The notes beneath the pieces were generated by a model. It saw only the letters and a list, made by a program, of their open reading frames with translations. It was not told the origin of the DNA and searched no databases. Shown here piece by piece: positions 59,978 through 64,000 of a stretch of 64,000 nt of DNA. Position numbers and translations under genes: made by a program. The stretch lies in the NCBI RefSeq assembly GCF_018968705.1, contig NZ_CP076668.1, positions 3,669,001-3,733,000 of the forward strand, written 5' to 3'. Position 1 is the first letter of the stretch; each line of letters begins with the position of its first letter. This DNA comes from Pseudomonas lijiangensis. Its GTDB lineage: Bacteria > Pseudomonadota > Gammaproteobacteria > Pseudomonadales > Pseudomonadaceae.

Positions 59978-60795
59978 AACACCGCATGATGCATTCGCAT
60001 AACCTCAGAGAGGCCCTTCCCGACTACGCCCGCAAGATGGGCGTGGACCTGGAAGAACTGCAGGCCGCCTACCAGTGGATGCTGGACAACGAGGTGTGCT
60101 TCGAAACCAGGATCAAGAACACGACCCTGTCCTTTATCTGCTACCTGAATATCGAGCCGCGCATCGAACACCCTCTGGCCCGGCGTTTCTATCGCCTGCT
60201 GGCCAGCGAAACCCTGGGCGCGCTGATTCCCCTGTACGGCATCAACTGGCCGACCTTGCGCGACCGCATGCTGCGCACCTGGGAGCAGATCTACAACATC
60301 CTGATCTGCAAGATTCCCAGCCACACCTTGCGCCTGCTCTGGCTGCGCATGGGGGGTGCCAAGATCGGCAAGGGTTCGACGGTCTGGCGCAATACCGAGG
60401 TGCTGGGCGTGGACAGCCTGCGCATCGGCAACGACTCCACTGTCGGCTGGCACTGTCAGCTGGATGCCCGTGGCGGTCTGGTGATCGGCGATCACGTGAC
60501 CATCGCCTCCCATGTGCTGATCATCGCAGGCGGACACGACCTCAACGAGCCCGAATTCTGGGCAGTGGGCGGCCCGGTATTGATTGGCGACTACGCCTGG
60601 ATCTGTAGCCGCGCCCTGCTCTCGTTCGGCGCCAACATCGGTGAAGGTGCGGTGGTGGGTGGCGGCAGCGTGGTGTCCAAGCCGATCCCGGATTACGCCA
60701 TCGTCAGCGGACCGAACGCTGAAATCAAAGGCGAGCGTGCCCGTAACCTCAAGTACAAAGTGGGCGGCAAAGGCCTGTTCACTTTGTTCCATTAA
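59974..60795 (+). CDS. left-handed beta-helix (hexapeptide) acyltransferase in the psl operon
   Basis: 273-residue cytosolic protein. Residues 1-120 are mostly helical (YARKMGVDLEELQAAYQWML...) and unfamiliar. From about 125 to 245 there are hexapeptide repeats (LRMGGAKIGKGSTVWRNTEV, GLVIGDHVTIASHVLIIAGG, VLIGDYAWICSRALLSFGAN) with the catalytic-type His in AGGHDLNEPEF. It resembles WcaF/Maa-type O-acetyltransferases. PAO1 psl has no such gene at this point, although a different, membrane acyltransferase (PslL) lies further on. It probably acetylates Psl or a precursor; the acyl donor and target are inferred. Confidence 0.82.
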   Translation: MKHRMMHSHNLREALPDYARKMGVDLEELQAAYQWMLDNEVCFETRIKNTTLSFICYLNIEPRIEHPLARRFYRLLASETLGALIPLYGINWPTLRDRMLRTWEQIYNILICKIPSHTLRLLWLRMGGAKIGKGSTVWRNTEVLGVDSLRIGNDSTVGWHCQLDARGGLVIGDHVTIASHVLIIAGGHDLNEPEFWAVGGPVLIGDYAWICSRALLSFGANIGEGAVVGGGSVVSKPIPDYAIVSGPNAEIKGERARNLKYKVGGKGLFTLFH

Positions 60796-60806
60796 GCAAC
60801 CTGCCC

Positions 60807-62222
60807 ATGCTCGGCTCGACCCTGTGGCTGACCCTCGCGACGCTGACCGGCCTGGCTGCCGGCTTTGCCCGCGAGTGGTTGCTGGTGGCCGCCTGGGGTG
60901 CGGGCAGCCAGAGCGATGCGTTTCTGGTCTCGATGTTTCTGCCCGAAGCCTTGCGCATGTCCCTGGCGGCCGGCCTGCTGAGTGCGGCAGCCTTGCCGTT
61001 GTATCAACAGCGTTCTGCCGAACGGCAGCAGCACTGGCTTCAGGTGCTGACACCACGCCTGCTGATTTTCGGCGTGCTGCTCAGCCTGATCCTGAGCCTT
61101 GGATCAGGGCTTTGGGTACGTCTGATCGGGCCGGGACTCGACAGTGACGGCTACGCTCAGGCAGGCAGCGGCCTGCACTGGCTCGCATGGTGCGCCCCGG
61201 GCTTTCTGCTGCATGCCTTGCTGTGCATTCCCCTGCAGGCACGCTCACGCTTTGTGCTGGCAGGTCTTGGCTCGCTGCTGTTCAACCTGCCGCCCGTGAT
61301 TTACCTCGCACTGCTCAGCCATTCGGCAACGACCGAGGGCCTGGCTTTTGCCTGCGTGCTGGGCAGCTTGCTGATGCCGGGCGTGCTGTTGCCGACCCTG
61401 TTTCGCTCGGGTTGGCGCCCGTGGTCCTGGCAGACCGAACAGGGCGCTGTACGTGAACTGTTTCAGAGAATCGGCCCGCTGTTGAGCAGCAACCTGGCCA
61501 GTCAGGGCCTGGCGCTGCTGGAGCGGATGGTCGCCTCGTTGCTGGGTGAAGGCGCGGTGACCTGGATCAACCTGGCACGCAAACTCATCAACCTGCCCTT
61601 GATCGCCCTGATGAGCCTGAACCAGGTGCTATTGGGCCTGATGAGCGGCAGCGAAAATACCCAGCGCCTGTCACTGCTGCGCCGCGGCCTGGGCAGCGCC
61701 ACCTTGCTGACCCTGCCCGCAGTGACCGGCCTGATCGGTGCAGCCGGTGCGCTGGTGGTGCTGTTGCTGCCCAACCAGACCCACGACGGCCCACTGCCAC
61801 AATTGCTGGCCTGGTTTGCCGTGCCCTTGATGTTCGGAGCCTGGAATGCGCTGCTGGCGCGCTACGCCTATGCCGACGGCGATACTCGTCTGCCGCTGAA
61901 CTGTGAGTTGATCGGCAGCCTGTGCAACGCCGTGCTGTTGGGCATCCTGCCGTTTTTCCTGGGTCTGACCGGCATCGCCCTCGCAGCCCTGGGCGGCGCA
62001 CTGGTCACCGGCCTGTTGCTGATGCGTCGCCAGTCCCTGCTCGCCGTGGTCCCATGGCGCAGTCACTGGCTGCTGGCCGCATTGTTCATGTCAGTGGCGG
62101 CCCTGTTGCTGCATCCCTTGCAGGATATCTGGCTGCAACTGACCCTCGGCTGCGCCTATGGCGCGGGGTTGATGGTCGGGCTGGCGTTGTGGCTGAAGCC
62201 GTGGCGGGCTGTTCACGAGTAA
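60807..62222 (+). CDS. pslK: PslK: Wzx/MurJ-type flippase
   Basis: Membrane protein of 471 residues with about 13-14 helices that moves the lipid-linked repeat unit across the inner membrane. It has MurJ-like features: FAREWLLVAAWGAGSQSDAFLVSMFLPEALR at the N-terminus and LNQVLLGLMSGSE in the middle. The start at 60807 is 11 bp after the acyltransferase stop, without a strong ribosome site, so coupling is likely. It is the last psl gene; no pslL-O follow. Confidence 0.87.
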   Translation: MLGSTLWLTLATLTGLAAGFAREWLLVAAWGAGSQSDAFLVSMFLPEALRMSLAAGLLSAAALPLYQQRSAERQQHWLQVLTPRLLIFGVLLSLILSLGSGLWVRLIGPGLDSDGYAQAGSGLHWLAWCAPGFLLHALLCIPLQARSRFVLAGLGSLLFNLPPVIYLALLSHSATTEGLAFACVLGSLLMPGVLLPTLFRSGWRPWSWQTEQGAVRELFQRIGPLLSSNLASQGLALLERMVASLLGEGAVTWINLARKLINLPLIALMSLNQVLLGLMSGSENTQRLSLLRRGLGSATLLTLPAVTGLIGAAGALVVLLLPNQTHDGPLPQLLAWFAVPLMFGAWNALLARYAYADGDTRLPLNCELIGSLCNAVLLGILPFFLGLTGIALAALGGALVTGLLLMRRQSLLAVVPWRSHWLLAALFMSVAALLLHPLQDIWLQLTLGCAYGAGLMVGLALWLKPWRAVHE

Positions 62223-62244
62223 CACATGAAGGAAAAACATTCCT

Positions 62245-62336
62245 GTGGGAGGGGCCTTGGCCGCGACGACCCGCTTTGCAGGCAACACATTTTCAGCGCC
62301 TGAAAGCTTGGCTGTCGCGGCCAAGGCCCCTCCCAC
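62245..62336. repeat. REP doublet (REPIN-like), family A, second copy
   Basis: The same GTGGGAGGGGCCTTGGCCGC arms and nearly the same spacer as 31-119. It begins 22 bp after the pslK stop and may serve as the 3' hairpin of the psl transcript. Confidence 0.85.
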
Positions 62337-62422
62337 GGATTGTGATCCAGCCACCTGCTTTTTGAATCAGGTATTCGCGAAAAGCCCCCGCACCCAAAGA
62401 AAATCCATCGCCTTCAACGCCG

Positions 62423-62445
62423 TCTCGCGAATGAATTCGCTCCTA
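62423..62445. repeat. single REP-like element, family C, inverted copy
   Basis: TCTCGCGAATGAATTCGCTC continues to 62445 and is the inverse of the element at 37702. The spacer between this and the preceding REP holds nothing recognisable. Confidence 0.6.
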
Positions 62446-62583
62446 CGCGGTCGTGAACTGTGTGGTTTCTGTTGGAGCCTGGGTAACTGCGTACTCCCGC
62501 TTCCTGAACAACTTTGCGAAAGGCAAGCGCACGAATAACTTGCGGTGCTCGCCGATATCTTCCTGAATCTTCTGAATCTGCAT
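62443..62583 (-). pseudogene. possible gene remnant or small gene
   Basis: A 46-residue frame begins MQIQKIQEDIGEHRKLFVRL and continues with a basic PFAKLFRKREY segment. It ends inside the REP element, so its last residues come from repeat DNA. There is no ribosome site. The basic helical text reads like the C-terminal tail of a larger protein, which suggests a decayed gene. Chance is equally possible. Confidence 0.2.
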
Positions 62584-62611
62584 ATGACGCCAGTACCTGC
62601 CCGAAATGAAA

Positions 62612-62648
62612 AAGGGCAGTATCACTCATCTCAAGTGATACCGCCCTT
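62612..62648 (-). terminator. rho-independent terminator after the chemoreceptor gene
   Basis: On the minus strand AAGGGC-GGTATCACT pairs with AGTGATAC-TGCCCTT, followed by TTTCATTTC. It lies 29 bp past the chemoreceptor stop. Confidence 0.85.
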
Positions 62649-62676
62649 CGAGAGGCCTGCCGAAAATGCTAAGTCT

Positions 62677-64000
62677 TCAAAGCTGAAACTTGGCTACCAG
62701 CACGTTAAAGGACGTGGCCAGACGCGAAAGCTCCTGACTCGACGCACTGGTCTGGTTGGCACCCGCCGCGCTCTGGGTCGAGAGGTCCTGGATGTTCAGC
62801 AGGTTGCGGTCCACTTCACGGGCCACCTGAGCCTGTTCTTCGGAAGCCGAAGCAATCACCAGATTGCGCTCGTTGATGGTCGCGACACCATCGGTAATCT
62901 TGACCAGCGCCGAACCTGCACGCTCTGCCAGTTCCTGAGTGTTGGTGGCCAGCGACAGGCTCTTGCCCATGGCCGCAACCGCACCGTCGGCACCCGCCTG
63001 GACAGTACCGATCATGCCTTCGATTTCCACGGTCGAAGCCTGGGTGCGATGAGCCAGGGCACGCACTTCATCGGCCACTACGGCAAAACCACGTCCCTGC
63101 TCACCGGCACGGGCTGCTTCAATGGCAGCATTCAACGCCAGCAGGTTGGTCTGTTCAGCGATGCTGCGGATCACTTCCAGCACCTTGCTGATATCACGGA
63201 CATGACCGGCCAGTTGCGCAACCGCCTCGGTCGACTGAGTAATTTCACTGACCATGGTGGTGATGCCCTTGACGGTCTGATCCACCTGGCCACGGCCCTG
63301 CACAGCATCGTCAGTCGCGGTTTTCGACGCTTCGGAAGTCGACACGGCGTTGCGGGCAACTTCTTCGACCGCTGCGGTCATCTGGTTGACGGCCGTGGCC
63401 GCCTGCTGGATTTCGTCATTCTGACGGGTCAGCCCGCGAGTGCTTTCGTCGGTGACAGCGCTCAGTTCCTCGGCAGCCGAAGCCAGTTGCCCCGAAGCGC
63501 TGGCGATCTCCTGAATGGTGTATTTGAGACCGCCCTGCATGTCGGACAGCGCATTGAGCAATTGGCCGGCTTCGTCGCCACGATCAGAAGCGATAGGTTG
63601 AGTCAGATCCCCCTTGGCGATGCGCTGGGCACTGGCGACTGCAATGGCCAGAGGACCGGTAATCATGCGGGTAATCAGGATGCCCAGAATGATGGCGACG
63701 ATAAAAGCGATAATGACGCCCGTCGACAGCATCACAATGGCGCTGGACTTGAGTTCGGCAGCAGCAATCGCACCTTCCTTGATCTGGCGATTGTTGGAGT
63801 CGATCATGATCCGCACCAGACTGCGAGCCTTGGAGAAACCCTCGCCAGAGAGTTCGTTCAGGCGATTGCGTGCCCCGGCCAGATCACCCGCTGTCATGAG
63901 CTCCGTTACTCTACTGGCACCCGCAATGTAAGCAGGCATGAGCTTCTCGAACTCATCCCCGGCGGCTCGCTCATCATCCTCCAGAGGCGTTGCGCGGTAA
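62677..64000 (-). CDS. methyl-accepting chemotaxis protein (N-terminus beyond window)
   Basis: Inner-membrane chemoreceptor signalling to CheA/CheW. The frame stays open to the right edge (reading [20 protein letters not shown] before the first visible Met), so the gene is incomplete. Visible parts are the end of a four-helix periplasmic sensor, a membrane helix ([20 protein letters not shown]), a HAMP domain ([20 protein letters not shown]), and the signalling domain with the hairpin tip [20 protein letters not shown] and [15 protein letters not shown]. No CheR-docking pentapeptide ends the protein (it stops LVAKFQL). Its ligand is unknown. Confidence 0.93.
   Translation of the reverse strand, partial: YRATPLEDDERAAGDEFEKLMPAYIAGASRVTELMTAGDLAGARNRLNELSGEGFSKARSLVRIMIDSNNRQIKEGAIAAAELKSSAIVMLSTGVIIAFIVAIILGILITRMITGPLAIAVASAQRIAKGDLTQPIASDRGDEAGQLLNALSDMQGGLKYTIQEIASASGQLASAAEELSAVTDESTRGLTRQNDEIQQAATAVNQMTAAVEEVARNAVSTSEASKTATDDAVQGRGQVDQTVKGITTMVSEITQSTEAVAQLAGHVRDISKVLEVIRSIAEQTNLLALNAAIEAARAGEQGRGFAVVADEVRALAHRTQASTVEIEGMIGTVQAGADGAVAAMGKSLSLATNTQELAERAGSALVKITDGVATINERNLVIASASEEQAQVAREVDRNLLNIQDLSTQSAAGANQTSASSQELSRLATSFNVLVAKFQL

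Overview
The window is a 64-kb piece of a Pseudomonas chromosome with high-GC coding sequence. The gene content and order match the P. aeruginosa PAO1 core blocks lolCDE / PilZ / glpQ-like / sthA / apbE, gap / mfd / csiV-like / mtiP / nagZ / psrA / lexA-sulA / topA / fadAB / usp / uup / slt (synteny recalled, not computed). A psl exopolysaccharide cluster without pslC and several REP families point to the P. syringae complex or a close relative. No rRNA, tRNA, CRISPR array, prophage or intact insertion sequence was seen.

Left part (1-17.5 kb): queF; the lipoprotein-release operon lolC-lolD-lolE; a PilZ protein; a glycerophosphodiester phosphodiesterase; sthA; then apbE translationally coupled to a 1524-residue dermonecrotic-toxin-like (DUF6543-type) protein. 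In PAO1 the nqr sodium-pump operon sits between apbE and gap. Here that place holds the giant gene and two MFS transporters, so apbE is left without its usual partners.

Middle part (17.5-47.3 kb): housekeeping genes (gap, mfd, a SWIM/SNF2 helicase, mtiP, nagZ, psrA, lexA-sulA, topA, fadBA, a universal stress protein, uup, slt, a MOSC protein, cheV), two small unknown genes, a NarL-type two-component pair and a YegS-like lipid kinase. Regulatory sites read directly are two SOS boxes before lexA, a PsrA operator before psrA and a similar box before fadBA. The fadB upstream region also carries three stem-loops ending in a plus-strand terminator with no gene to explain it, a good small-RNA candidate.

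Right part (47.3-62.2 kb): one tight psl operon, pslA-B-D-E-F-G-H-I-J-(hexapeptide acyltransferase)-K. It supplies the lipid-linked first sugar, GDP-mannose, three glycosyltransferases, polymerase, flippase, co-polymerase, outer-membrane export lipoprotein and a periplasmic hydrolase. A 140-bp imperfect palindrome sits between pslB and pslD, where PAO1 has pslC. The pslA leader shows two ANGGA motifs of RsmA type. The window ends in a methyl-accepting chemotaxis protein cut by the right edge.
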